This document shows positions 26,322-34,913 of a stretch of 52,720 nucleotides of DNA, piece after piece. A program made the position numbers and the translations under genes. The stretch lies in assembly GCA_012271135.1 (NCBI GenBank), contig JAAXGZ010000005.1, positions 1 through 52,720 on the forward strand. The letters are read 5' to 3'. The stretch comes from Caldilineales bacterium (GTDB taxonomy: Bacteria > Chloroflexota > Anaerolineae > Caldilineales > Caldilineaceae). Below the pieces are notes generated by a model. It worked only from the letters and a program-made list of their open reading frames with translations, had not been told where the DNA came from and did no database searches. Within the stretch, counting starts at the first letter, position 1, and each line of letters opens with the position of its first letter.

Positions 26322-26629
26322 GATCCGAAGAAGGACTTGACGCGGAAGAAGCCTCGGTCCTGCTCAGGGGCGTTGGCCAACGCCTCTTCCTGGGACAGGC
26401 CCGGTGCAGGCTCGTCCTCACGGGCCACGTTGGCCAGGGACAGGACATAGGGGGTGGGTGGCACATCGGCCGTATCCACGGCCTGCAGCTTCTCGGCATG
26501 GGCCAGAACCTGTCCCAACTGCCCTGCGAACCGCACCACTTCCTCGTCGGTCAGGTCCAGCCGGGCCAGATCGGCCACAGCGCGGACCGTGTCATGGTCC
26601 AGATGGGGGGATTTGTCGGAGGTGGTCAT
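26318..26629 (-). CDS. gatC: Asp-tRNA(Asn)/Glu-tRNA(Gln) amidotransferase subunit C
   Basis: 103 residues from ATG 26629. GatC is the small belt subunit that holds GatA and GatB together. The family start VRAVADLARLDLTDEEVVRF and the Y-x-L-x-x-x-x-R-E-D-E-P block (YVLSLANVAREDEP) are present. The ATG has no clear ribosome site. A GTG 60 nt upstream (26689) has GAGG before it, but it would place the terminator hairpin inside the coding region and add a non-family N-terminus. The gene is preceded by an attenuator-like leader and overlaps gatA by four bases. Confidence 0.93.
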   Translation of the reverse strand: MTTSDKSPHLDHDTVRAVADLARLDLTDEEVVRFAGQLGQVLAHAEKLQAVDTADVPPTPYVLSLANVAREDEPAPGLSQEEALANAPEQDRGFFRVKSFFGS

Positions 26630-26636
26630 CGGAGCC

Positions 26637-26714
26637 AAAAAAAGCACCGTGGCCTGGTCCCACAGTGCTTCGTTCGCTGCTGACTGCACCGTGGAACCTC
26701 GCTGTCCACAGTGC
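26637..26714 (-). promoter_or_regulatory. Attenuator-like leader with alternative hairpins before gatCA
   Basis: Four segments in order on the minus strand: 1 (26714-26705), 2 (26695-26686), 3 (26669-26660), 4 (26652-26643) followed by seven T residues (26643-26637). 1 pairs with 2 (10 bp, one G-U), 3 pairs with 4 (10 bp, one G-U, 7-nt loop) as an intrinsic terminator, and 2 can instead pair with 3 (9 bp). This is the layout of a transcription attenuator. What it senses is unknown. Confidence 0.55.
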
Positions 26715-26733
26715 GGGGGCTTAAATCAAGGAG

Positions 26734-26829
26734 TCACCCGCCTGCGGACAGCTCGGCGGCTGCCGCGGCGGTACCGGATGGTAGCCGCCTGAGGGTTGAA
26801 TTGCCGTACCAATAGTGCTTGGCGTTCAT
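26734..26829 (-). CDS. Possible 31-codon leader peptide, leaderless
   Basis: A short open frame (MNAKHYWYGNSTLRRLPSG...) ends 20 nt before segment 1 of the gatC attenuator-like leader. A TATACT box (26841-26836) lies 6 nt before its ATG, which would make the mRNA start at the start codon. It has no similarity that I recognise. It is reported because of position; it may be chance. Confidence 0.25.
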   Translation of the reverse strand: MNAKHYWYGNSTLRRLPSGTAAAAAELSAGG

Positions 26830-27076
26830 ACTCACAGTATAGGCCAAGCCGGCACATGGTTCTAAAATTCGAACCACCGCGCGCGGCCCGGCCGGGTCCG
26901 AACTCCGGCCCCAGACTTTTTGAGGCATGGTGGCAGCATCCGCCGAAGGGGGCTGTGCATCCAGCCCAAGGGGCATCATGCGATCTGCACAAGACCAACC
27001 GCACGCGCGATCACGGTTTGGCCAAATGCGGGCGCACCCTTCTATCCCGCCTCCATCTCCAGGCAAAGAACGACTG

Positions 27077-28321
27077 ATGTTTCTCGGGATCCGCACCCAA
27101 ACACGATACGCAGGCCTCCCCCTGACCTTGCTCATCGTGCTCGGCTTGACGTTGGCAGGATGCAACGGCAATCGCAACCAACCGCCGGGACCAACCCCGA
27201 TGCCTCCCACACTGTCGGCGGACTCCGAATCGGAACCAACCTCCACCCCGACCTCTGATGTGCCACCGGAACCAACGGACACCCCTGCGGCTCCGGTCAC
27301 CAACACCACGTCCAACCTGCGTCGCGGACCCGGCACGGACTTCCCCCGCGCCGGACAGCTTCCGGCCGGTGCACAGGTCCAGCCAGTTGCCCAAAACGAA
27401 GACGGAACCTGGCTGCAACTGGACTCGGGAGTCTGGATTTGGTCACAGCTGGTAGACCACATCCCGCCGGGCCTGCCGGTAGTCGCCCTGCCGCCGACAC
27501 CGGTTCCGCCCACCAGCACCCCTGCTCCCCAGACTGCGGCAGTGCCATCTGTCACCGAAGACACCCACAGAAACATGCTTGCGCAACTTCCGGTCGGGAA
27601 CCGTTCCCACCACGACACCTACGACAGGGACGAGTGGGACCATTGGGTCGATGACGACCGCGACTGCGAGAACGCCCGGGCCGAGGTCCTGATTGCGGAG
27701 AGCCGGCAAGCCGTCACCTACCGTGCCAACGGCTGCACCGTCGACACGGGCCTCTGGGCAGGTCCCTGGGGTGGGCGGACGTTCACCCAGGCCAGCCAGG
27801 TGGACATCGATCACCACGTGCCGCTCTACAACGCCCACATCTCCGGCGGCCATGCCTGGAGCAGAAACCAGAAACGGGCCTACGCCAACGACCTGTCCCT
27901 TGCATCGGCGCTGCAGGCCACGGAGAGCGGAGTCAACCGAGCCAAGGGCGCCGGTGCGCCCGACGAGTGGAAGCCCCCGGTGCAGGCTTCGTGGTGTCGG
28001 TATGCCCAGGACTGGGTCGAAGTCAAGCACAAATACAGCCTGCTGGTGACCCAGGCCGAGAAGTCCGCCTTGTCGTCCATGCTGGACACCTGCACCGGAC
28101 AACCCTACGTGCCCGCGGTCCAACCAGTCCCGCCGGTCCAGGCCACACCGGCCTCTTCGGCCGACGCGCCGCAGTCCAACTTCCCGCCCCTTCGCAGGCA
28201 AGGCCGGTACTGCAACGACTTCGACACCCGGGCCCAGTACGAGGCGTTTTATGCCGGCAGGGAGAAGCCTGCCAGCCACGACGGAGACGGCGACGGCCGT
28301 TACTGCGAGGCGCTGGATTAG
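27077..28321 (+). CDS. Secreted lipoprotein with SH3b, HNH-type (DUF1524-like) and excalibur-like domains
   Basis: 414 residues from ATG 27077, which gives a signal peptide and lipobox ([12 protein letters not shown]). A Pro/Thr-rich linker (residues 30-70) precedes a bacterial SH3 domain near 75-125 ([31 protein letters not shown]). A second Pro-rich linker follows, then a nuclease-like domain with [20 protein letters not shown] and [10 protein letters not shown] near 240-265, the D-H-x-x-x-L HNH pattern of GmrSD/DUF1524-type nucleases. The C-terminus (residues 376-414) is an excalibur-like Ca-binding module ([27 protein letters not shown]). It is probably a cell-surface nuclease; activity is inferred. 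Confidence 0.82.
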   Translation: MFLGIRTQTRYAGLPLTLLIVLGLTLAGCNGNRNQPPGPTPMPPTLSADSESEPTSTPTSDVPPEPTDTPAAPVTNTTSNLRRGPGTDFPRAGQLPAGAQVQPVAQNEDGTWLQLDSGVWIWSQLVDHIPPGLPVVALPPTPVPPTSTPAPQTAAVPSVTEDTHRNMLAQLPVGNRSHHDTYDRDEWDHWVDDDRDCENARAEVLIAESRQAVTYRANGCTVDTGLWAGPWGGRTFTQASQVDIDHHVPLYNAHISGGHAWSRNQKRAYANDLSLASALQATESGVNRAKGAGAPDEWKPPVQASWCRYAQDWVEVKHKYSLLVTQAEKSALSSMLDTCTGQPYVPAVQPVPPVQATPASSADAPQSNFPPLRRQGRYCNDFDTRAQYEAFYAGREKPASHDGDGDGRYCEALD

Positions 28322-28529
28322 CCCGATCGGACCTGTATCCTCAAGCCCGGGGATTCGAGGGCATCAACCCTTGCTGGTTTCACAACGGCAGGGCCTATCG
28401 CAAGCGGTTGACCGGGTCAGGCATTCTGTACGGAGGAAGGCCGATCGCGCCCGACGGCACTCCAACATGTCGCAACCTGTCGGCCTGCAACCTTTCCAAA
28501 CCACCAGTTCCGTCGGAAACAACCGCATC

Positions 28530-30575
28530 GTGATCCACACCAACCGCCTAATCCACGAAACGTCGCCCTATTTGAGGCAACACGCCCACAACCCGGTGGA
28601 TTGGTATCCCTGGGGCGAGGAGGCGCTGGCCACCGCCAAGGCCAATGACCGGCCGATCTTCCTGAGCATCGGCTACAGCGCGTGCCACTGGTGCCATGTC
28701 ATGGAACGGGAGAGCTTCGAGGACGAGGAGACGGCGGCGGTGATGAACGCCGGCTTCATCAACATCAAGGTCGACAGGGAGGAACGGCCGGACCTGGACG
28801 CCATCTACATGGAGGCGGTTCAGCTGATGACCCGGCACGGCGGCTGGCCGATGAGCGTGTTCCTGCTGCCGGACGGCACCCCCTTTCACGGCGGTACCTA
28901 TTTCCCACCTATTCCCCATCAGGGAATGCCCAGCTTCCGACAGGTCCTCCAGGCCGTATCCGATGCCTACGGCAAGCGCCGCAACGATCTGACCGAACAT
29001 GGCCGGAAACTGGTCGCGCTCATGCAATCCTCGCAGGACCGGACATCAGGCGATGCGGATATGCCTGCCGCAATTCTGGACAAGGCTGTCCGTCAACTGC
29101 GCAATACATTCGACAGCCAAGCGGGAGGATTCGGGGGCGCTCCCAAGTTTCCCCAGCCGATGACCCTGGACTTCCTGCTTGCCTACAGCTGGGAACAGCA
29201 GAACCTTGCCGACCGACACATGGCCGAACACACCCTGACCCGGATGCTGAACGGAGGCATCTACGACCAGTTGGGAGGCGGCTTCCACCGCTACAGCGTG
29301 GATGCGGTGTGGCTGGTGCCCCACTTCGAAAAGATGCTGTATGACAACGCCCAGTTGATGCGCACCTGCCTACACGCCTGGCAGCTGACCGGCCACAGCG
29401 ACTACCTGCGCGTGATCAACGAAACCTTTGAATGGCTGCGGCGGGAGATGACCCATCCAAGCGGCGGCTTCTTCAGTGCCCAGGACGCGGACAGCGAAGG
29501 CGAGGAGGGCAAGTTCTTCGTGTGGTCACTGGAGGAAATCGAGGAAGCGCTGTCCGAGGAGGCGGCACGCGTTGTCACCACTGTATTTGGTGTTACGGAG
29601 AACGGCAATTTCGAGGGCCACAACATCCTCCACCGTCCCGTGGCGCCCGAGGAGGCATGCCGGCGACTGCGCCTGCAGCCGCGCAAGATGCAGTCCGTCC
29701 TGGATCAGGCCATGCAGACCCTCTTCGAGGTTCGGGAACAACGGGTACATCCCGACACGGACGACAAAATCCTCTGCGAGTGGAACGGCCTGATGATCCA
29801 CGCCCTGGCCGAATGCGGATCGGTGCTGGACAATCCCGACATGCTGCGGGCGGCCCGCGAGGCCGCGGACTTTGTCTGGAACCACATGCGGAGCCCGGAA
29901 GGCACACTGCTCCGCACCTGGAAAGACGACAAGGCGCACTTGCGCGGGTACCTTGAGGACTACGCCGCCTACGGACGGGCGCTACTGGCCCTGTTCGAGG
30001 CCGAAGGGAACATGGAGTGGCTGACACGCTGCCGTACGATCACGGAAATGATGCTCGCGGAGTTCGAGGACCAAGATGATCCCGGAGGATTTTTCCAGAC
30101 GGGTCACAGCCACGAGGCACTGGTCATGCGTCGCAAGGATATCCAGGACAACGCCATCCCCAGCGGAAACAGCATGGCAGCCGAATTGTTGATCCGACTG
30201 GTCTGGGTCACCGACGAACCCAAGTACCGAGCATCCGCCCAACGGGTATTCCAGTTGGCCGGAAGTTTGCTGTCGGGCTACCCGACGGCTGCCGGCCGCA
30301 TGCTTGCCGCCCTACAGGCCTGGCAGGCGACTCCGCAGGAAATCGTCATCACCGGCGATCCCACCGATCCTGTCAAGTCGGGCTTGGCAAACCAGGCACG
30401 ACGCATGTACCACCCAAACCGGATCGTGGTGGAGGTGAAGCCGGACCATGGATCCGATCTGCCGCTGTTGGCAGGCAAGACCATGCCGGATGATCAGCCC
30501 GCGGCCTGGATCTGCCAAAACCGGACATGCAAGGTACCGGTTCACACGGTGCAGGATCTGCTGGCAAATCTGTGA
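28530..30575 (+). CDS. DUF255 thioredoxin-domain protein (YyaL/SPATA20-like)
   Basis: 681 residues from GTG 28530. The family normally begins at the [20 protein letters not shown] block, so this start was preferred; ATG 28467 would add 21 residues. It has an N-terminal thioredoxin-like domain with the CHWC pair in [16 protein letters not shown] and the [17 protein letters not shown] block, followed by a long helical domain resembling an (alpha/alpha)6 barrel ([46 protein letters not shown]). The function is unknown, though the family is widespread and cytoplasmic. The stop is followed by markedly AT-richer DNA, which marks the edge of an acquired segment. Confidence 0.92.
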   Translation: MIHTNRLIHETSPYLRQHAHNPVDWYPWGEEALATAKANDRPIFLSIGYSACHWCHVMERESFEDEETAAVMNAGFINIKVDREERPDLDAIYMEAVQLMTRHGGWPMSVFLLPDGTPFHGGTYFPPIPHQGMPSFRQVLQAVSDAYGKRRNDLTEHGRKLVALMQSSQDRTSGDADMPAAILDKAVRQLRNTFDSQAGGFGGAPKFPQPMTLDFLLAYSWEQQNLADRHMAEHTLTRMLNGGIYDQLGGGFHRYSVDAVWLVPHFEKMLYDNAQLMRTCLHAWQLTGHSDYLRVINETFEWLRREMTHPSGGFFSAQDADSEGEEGKFFVWSLEEIEEALSEEAARVVTTVFGVTENGNFEGHNILHRPVAPEEACRRLRLQPRKMQSVLDQAMQTLFEVREQRVHPDTDDKILCEWNGLMIHALAECGSVLDNPDMLRAAREAADFVWNHMRSPEGTLLRTWKDDKAHLRGYLEDYAAYGRALLALFEAEGNMEWLTRCRTITEMMLAEFEDQDDPGGFFQTGHSHEALVMRRKDIQDNAIPSGNSMAAELLIRLVWVTDEPKYRASAQRVFQLAGSLLSGYPTAAGRMLAALQAWQATPQEIVITGDPTDPVKSGLANQARRMYHPNRIVVEVKPDHGSDLPLLAGKTMPDDQPAAWICQNRTCKVPVHTVQDLLANL

Positions 30576-30815
30576 TAGTGTACCTTTCTCAAGAATTTCT
30601 AAGCTATGTAGACACAGGGAAGCAACCAAATGACCACCTACGGACTCCGACTGCCCCTGTCTTTGGGTTGTGCAATCGACACGTTCAAACCACAACCATA
30701 TCTCACAGACCAACCTTGTTTCGATTCGGAACCTTAATTTCAACAATTTGACCAGACCGGCTACCAAACCAGACTGCAAGCATAAGACAGAAGTCGCAAG
30801 ATAAATTTCTAGTTT

Positions 30816-31484
30816 CTACAAAGCAGCAACGACAATCTGTTGCACCCAGGCATGAAAGTGCGGACATTGCTTCATTATAATTTCAATACCAATACCTTTA
30901 ACTGTTGCAACACCATGGACAACCTTGTTATAATTTGGAAAAATTTCCACAATTCTCCTAGAAGGTGCCGATGTCGGGCTGTTATCAATGTCTTCAGGAC
31001 AGACAAATTGCCTACAAAGCTTTTCAAAACGCAATCTTTGACTTGCGCTAGCACTGATAATACGGGGCAACTCGACATCTGAGGCAAATATAAATGCTTC
31101 AAATTCATGTCGTACAACAAATGGAATAAAATTGACTGGATTGCCCAAATCGTCATGGATGCCATTCTGAATGTCCACGGCTGCCGTACGGGACAATGAA
31201 CCAGTGGAAACATCACGATTAGGAAAGTCACTGGACAAACCGTACAAGTCGAACATCATCGTAGTGGTACGCGACTTGTTTCTGAGTAAATCCATAAGTT
31301 TTTTCTTAAAAATGGGATACCGAAGGGACCCACCCTTCTCCCAAGTTCCCCAATGAGTATGCTTAGTTTTGACAATTGCAGGTATGACGAAAACTTCAAA
31401 ACCCGCCAAATACGGCCTGAGAACCTGTCCAACAAATTGATACTCTGTCTGCCCCTCCACAAGCATGTTGACAACTCTCATCAT
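30816..31484 (-). CDS. DUF4276 family protein, TOPRIM-like putative effector
   Basis: 222 residues from ATG 31484. The N-terminus VVNMLVEGQTEYQFV has the V-E-G-x-T-E motif of TOPRIM-like and RloB-like proteins, and a later acidic motif MMFDLYGLSSDFP is near residue 76. FVVRHEFEAFIFA and the PSRRIVEIFPNYNK stretch are typical of DUF4276. The ATG overlaps the stop of the ATPase gene by four bases (ATGA), so the proteins are made together. DUF4276 genes commonly follow RecF/SMC-like ATPase genes, and the pair is thought to act in defence or toxicity. A nuclease activity is inferred only from the TOPRIM-like motif. The gene is visibly AT-rich compared with the rest of the window. Confidence 0.82.
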   Translation of the reverse strand: MMRVVNMLVEGQTEYQFVGQVLRPYLAGFEVFVIPAIVKTKHTHWGTWEKGGSLRYPIFKKKLMDLLRNKSRTTTMMFDLYGLSSDFPNRDVSTGSLSRTAAVDIQNGIHDDLGNPVNFIPFVVRHEFEAFIFASDVELPRIISASASQRLRFEKLCRQFVCPEDIDNSPTSAPSRRIVEIFPNYNKVVHGVATVKGIGIEIIMKQCPHFHAWVQQIVVAAL

Positions 31485-32626
31485 GGAACCCCAATTACAG
31501 TGGAATTCTCCCCATCTTCCCACACTAGGTTGGCCTCCCACAGGTCGCCTAGCGCATAGTCTTCCTGTGCATAATCTTCCAACCAGACTTTGAATCGATC
31601 ATCATCCAAGTGTCGAAACACTGAAGCACCATCCTGTCTATCGATGCACCACACAGCTTCAGGCGACATCTGATTGACCAATGTAACCGACTGTGTTGAT
31701 ACAATAACTTGCGACTTCGTCGCCACTGACTTCAGCATTTCAGCTAATATCCGAATCGCATGGGGGTGAAGACCAAGTTCCGGTTCATCGATGATGATGA
31801 CAGGCGGAGGGTTGGGTTGCAACAGCAGTGCAGCAAGGCAAATGAACCGTAGCGTCCCGTCAGACATGGACGAAACATCCATCGGATTTGCACTGAACCG
31901 CTCTCGCCATCTGAGTCTGATATGGTCTTCGGCTACCATGTTGGGCCTGAGATGAAACACTTCGAACGTCGGTGCCACCTGTTGCACCAATCTCTCGATC
32001 AAAGTGAGTGTGCCTGGAGTACTTTTTGCCAATCCGTACAACCACGCTGCAATATTGCCACCATCTTCGTGCAATTCGGCCGTTTCATGCAGATTCTGAG
32101 TCAGACGAGGAGGTGCTTTACTGGTTGTGTTGTGGAAGTGAAATACCTTGTATGCATCAATGTGTTTCAACATGCCTGTTGAAGCAAGTGCTTGGACGTC
32201 CCGCAAGCGAGATTCAAATCTGTTTTGAGTAATGGTGCGTGTGTACGGGTGTTTGAATCTATCCTGCTTATGGTAAGAAACAGTCTCCTTGCCAATGGCA
32301 AGACGATCGTCTGCTGTAGAGATGAAGTGAATATTATAAGATCGAACTCTGTCTCTCTGTTGTTCCTGAAATGTCATTGATAGGCTCAATGACTGGGTAG
32401 TCGAACTTCCATAGTGCATCAACTGGGCAGCACCGCCGTGTTCGACAGCATATCGTTTCAATTGTTGGTCAACAACATGTCGGACGAACACAAAAGCCTC
32501 AATGAAGTTCGACTTGCCTGAGGCGTTTGCACCAATCAGCACGTTTAGGTCAGGTTGCAGATTGATGGTTTGATCCCTTATGGATTTGAACCCCTTGATT
32601 TCAAACTGCTTCAGGTACTCTTTCAT
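31481..32626 (-). CDS. RecF/SMC-like AAA ATPase (COG4637-type)
   Basis: 381 residues, start ATG 32626. N-terminal beta strands and Walker A: FEIKGFKSIRDQTINLQPD, NVLIGANASGKSNF (residues 29-42). A middle region bears a CLOSE/coil-like insert. The ABC-type signature SSMSDGTLRF is near residue 258 and Walker B VIIIDEPELGLHPHAIR near 280, with SQVIVSTQSVTLVNQM after it. These ATPases act as dimers in RecF/SMC style and, when paired with a nuclease-like partner, form OLD-, Gabija- or PARIS-type systems; the partner here is a DUF4276 protein, translationally coupled. Codon use is AT-richer than in neighbouring genes, suggesting acquisition. Confidence 0.9.
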   Translation of the reverse strand: MKEYLKQFEIKGFKSIRDQTINLQPDLNVLIGANASGKSNFIEAFVFVRHVVDQQLKRYAVEHGGAAQLMHYGSSTTQSLSLSMTFQEQQRDRVRSYNIHFISTADDRLAIGKETVSYHKQDRFKHPYTRTITQNRFESRLRDVQALASTGMLKHIDAYKVFHFHNTTSKAPPRLTQNLHETAELHEDGGNIAAWLYGLAKSTPGTLTLIERLVQQVAPTFEVFHLRPNMVAEDHIRLRWRERFSANPMDVSSMSDGTLRFICLAALLLQPNPPPVIIIDEPELGLHPHAIRILAEMLKSVATKSQVIVSTQSVTLVNQMSPEAVWCIDRQDGASVFRHLDDDRFKVWLEDYAQEDYALGDLWEANLVWEDGENSTVIGVP

Positions 32627-32768
32627 AATCGTGGCAATCTGACGCGGGACAAGAGAGCCGGTTTAACGTTTGGCATTGATGTTACCACATTGGGTTGATC
32701 GCTGCTGTAGCATCAAGACGGGACGGCACTGTTTCCATCTCGTTGATGTGGGTTCCAAGCGCGCAAAC

Positions 32769-32821
32769 GGCGAGGGTTCCTACAATGGTGTTTGTGACTA
32801 CGACCAAGGAGGACCCTCGCC
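32769..32821. repeat. Short inverted repeat GGCGAGGGTTCC / GGACCCTCGCC
   Basis: A 53-bp unit bounded by inverted arms of about 12 bp (32769-32780 and 32811-32821, one extra T) lies between the ATPase gene and the IS701-like element. It could be an IS end pair or a hairpin; no product seen. Confidence 0.4.
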
Positions 32822-32837
32822 GTGGACTTCATCCTAG

Positions 32838-33215
32838 TAGTGCCACGAACCTTTAAGAGGTAGGCTGGCGGTGTACGGATTCGCTTGTTGCCTGCCTCGC
32901 CATGTCCCTTGCCGCCGCGCCCGTGTCCATGAGCTGCGCCGACGTCGCGTCGGTGCGTCGGCGGCTGCGGGCCTACCATGCGCGCCACGCGCCCTTCTTC
33001 GGTCGCCGCGAGCTGCGGGGGCCGACCTCAATGTCGTGGGCACGCAGCAGCTGTTCCTGCGCCAGGCGCGCAGCCGCCCGCGTACCGAGGCGATGTCGGC
33101 GCGGTTCACGGAGACGTTGGGCAGGGACACGGAGGCGGCGGCCGGGGTCATGGCAGGGCGGGGACTGAGGGAATCCGTACACCGCGATCCTACCTCTCAA
33201 AGTTTCGTTGCACTA
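32838..33215. mobile_element. 378-bp inverted element with IS701-like ends, bounded by CTAG
   Basis: The two ends are long imperfect inverted repeats (about 75 bp strongly alike, similarity continuing over roughly 150 bp). Each reads inward into the N-terminus of an IS701-like transposase: MSLAAAPVSMSCADVASVRR from the left and MTPAAASVSLPNVSVNRADI from the right, then VRxRLRAxxxR. CTAG lies at 32834-32837 and at 33216-33219, fitting the YTAR target duplication I recall for the IS701 family. No full transposase remains, so it looks like a composite of two truncated left ends or a non-autonomous derivative. Confidence 0.6.
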
Positions 33216-33433
33216 CTAGGCCCAGCCGACCCTGAACGCCAACGGGTCCTGCCCGGTTCGCCTACTGCCTGTCCCCGTTGCGGAGCCTGCGCTTGGCGGC
33301 GCTTCGCCCCTGCCGTCCGACGTGACCTCCCAGCAGCGTCCGCAGGCCTTCCGGCAACTGGTGGTCCGGCTCTATGTACACTGCGTCCGTTTCCGGGGAC
33401 TGTCCCGGCTCCCCGGCCCCTGCTGCCCGATCC

Positions 33434-33892
33434 GCGCGACCCGCGCGGCGTGAGCCCTGCCCTGCCCGTGCTCCTGGCTACACAGCTGGTGGCCTTGGCG
33501 AGAGGTGCCAACAGCATAGCTGCGTGGCCGCCTACACACACGACCACCGGATCTGGTTCCGGCTGTGGCTGCCTCTGGGCAGGACCACCCGTCCCGGGAC
33601 ACCTACCTGCGACTTGATCCGCCGGCTGGACCCCGAGACGACCCTGCAGAACTGCGGGACGCCAGCACCGACTACGTGCTGGCCGTCAAGCACAACCAGC
33701 CCACCCTCCACAGGGAAATGAAAGCGGCCTTCGACGACGCCGAGCGGGGCTCCTTCCGGCCGGAGACGGAGGCCGCCACCCCCTAGAGCACAACCGCGGC
33801 CACACTGAGCAGTGCACCAGCACCGTGCTGGGCGGCTCCGGCCTCTGCGAGTAGGTGGCGGACTCCAAAGCGTGGCCCGGCCTGCTCTGAGC
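33434..33892 (+). pseudogene. ISAs1-family transposase, decayed
   Basis: Fragments of an ISAs1 DDE transposase appear in changing frames: DPRDPRGVSPALPVLLATQL (N-terminal domain), VAAYTHDHRIW, DYVLAVKHNQPTLHREMKAA (catalytic core around the second Asp), and EHNRGHTEQCTSTVLGGSG with a stop then VADSKAWPGL. At least two frameshifts and two stops interrupt it, and the C-terminal end is missing. It sits directly beside the IS701-like inverted element. Confidence 0.75.
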
Positions 33893-34022
33893 GCGACTTT
33901 GCGTTTGCCTTGGCCACCCACCCTGGCGGGCACGAGCCCGATCACTGTCTCCGGACCGGTGTTTGGCTATCCACACGACTGACGGAACTGGTCCGGCCGG
34001 AACCCACTTCTTACGGCGAACC

Positions 34023-34913
34023 TCAACCTTTGATGCCCGACATGATCACGCCGCGGATGAAATATCGTTGCAGCACAAAGAACAGAATCAGCGACGGCAG
34101 CATGGAAATGACGGATCCTGCCATCAGCAGATGTTCGGTGGGTTCGCCGCGCTGGGCCACGTTTGCCAGGATCTGGGTACGCAGAAACATCAACCCCACC
34201 GATACCGTGTAGTTGGTCATGCTCGTGAGATAGATGAGTGGCCGCATCAGTTCGTTCCAGGACCCCTGAAAGAACAGAATGGACAGGGTGATCATCACCG
34301 GCACCGACAGTGGCACAAGAATGCTCCGATAGAAACGCATGACATGGCACCCGTCTATCTTGGCGGCATCACTCAAATCGCGCGGAATGCTCAGGAAGAA
34401 CTGTCGAAACAGGAAAATCGCAAACGGACCACCCCCAAACCAGTCGGGCAGGAACAGAGGCCAGAAGGTATCCACCATCCGCAGTTCATTGAAGATCAGG
34501 TAGGTGGGGATCAGTGTCACTTCCATGGGCAGCATCATGGTGGACAACATGAGGATGAAAATGGCCTGTCGGCCCCGGAATCGAAAGTGGGAGAAGCCGT
34601 AGGCAACCAGCGATGCCGTCAACACCCCACCCACCGTCGAGGCAACCGTGATAACCGCGGTGTTGCCCATGAAACGGAAAAAGGGCAGAACATCATTCAC
34701 CTCGATGAAGTTGCGCCACCGAGGAGCAGGGGGAAACCACAGGGGTGGAATGACATTCAGCTCGATGGGCAGCTTGAGGGCACTGGACACCGCCCAGAAC
34801 AAGGGAAAGCCAAACACAAAGGCCAACACCACCGTCAGGATGTTGGTGAAGACGTCCCATGTCTGAATGGGACCGCGTACGCCTCTGGCAGTCGCGGCGT
34901 CACCGGCTGTCAT
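34023..34913 (-). CDS. Carbohydrate ABC transporter permease, MalG-type (second system)
   Basis: 296 residues with about six membrane segments, starting TNILTVVLAFVFGFPLFWAV at about residue 23. The EAA loop reads LSDAAKIDGCHVMRFYRS near residue 195, and the C-terminus YFIRGVIMSGIKG is typical. Its ATG overlaps the stop of the MalF-type gene by four bases. It is the last gene of the second sugar ABC operon; the DNA downstream is the ISAs1 remnant. Confidence 0.93.
   Translation of the reverse strand: MTAGDAATARGVRGPIQTWDVFTNILTVVLAFVFGFPLFWAVSSALKLPIELNVIPPLWFPPAPRWRNFIEVNDVLPFFRFMGNTAVITVASTVGGVLTASLVAYGFSHFRFRGRQAIFILMLSTMMLPMEVTLIPTYLIFNELRMVDTFWPLFLPDWFGGGPFAIFLFRQFFLSIPRDLSDAAKIDGCHVMRFYRSILVPLSVPVMITLSILFFQGSWNELMRPLIYLTSMTNYTVSVGLMFLRTQILANVAQRGEPTEHLLMAGSVISMLPSLILFFVLQRYFIRGVIMSGIKG

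Noticed and set aside
26318..26689. gatC starting at GTG 26689
   Set aside because: A GAGG site precedes it, but the added 20 residues are not family-like and contain the terminator hairpin and T-run.
26637..26714. T-box riboswitch in the gatC leader
   Set aside because: TGGGACC recalls the T-box core, but the full AGGGTGGNACCGCG element and a specifier stem are absent; simple alternative hairpins explain the repeats better.
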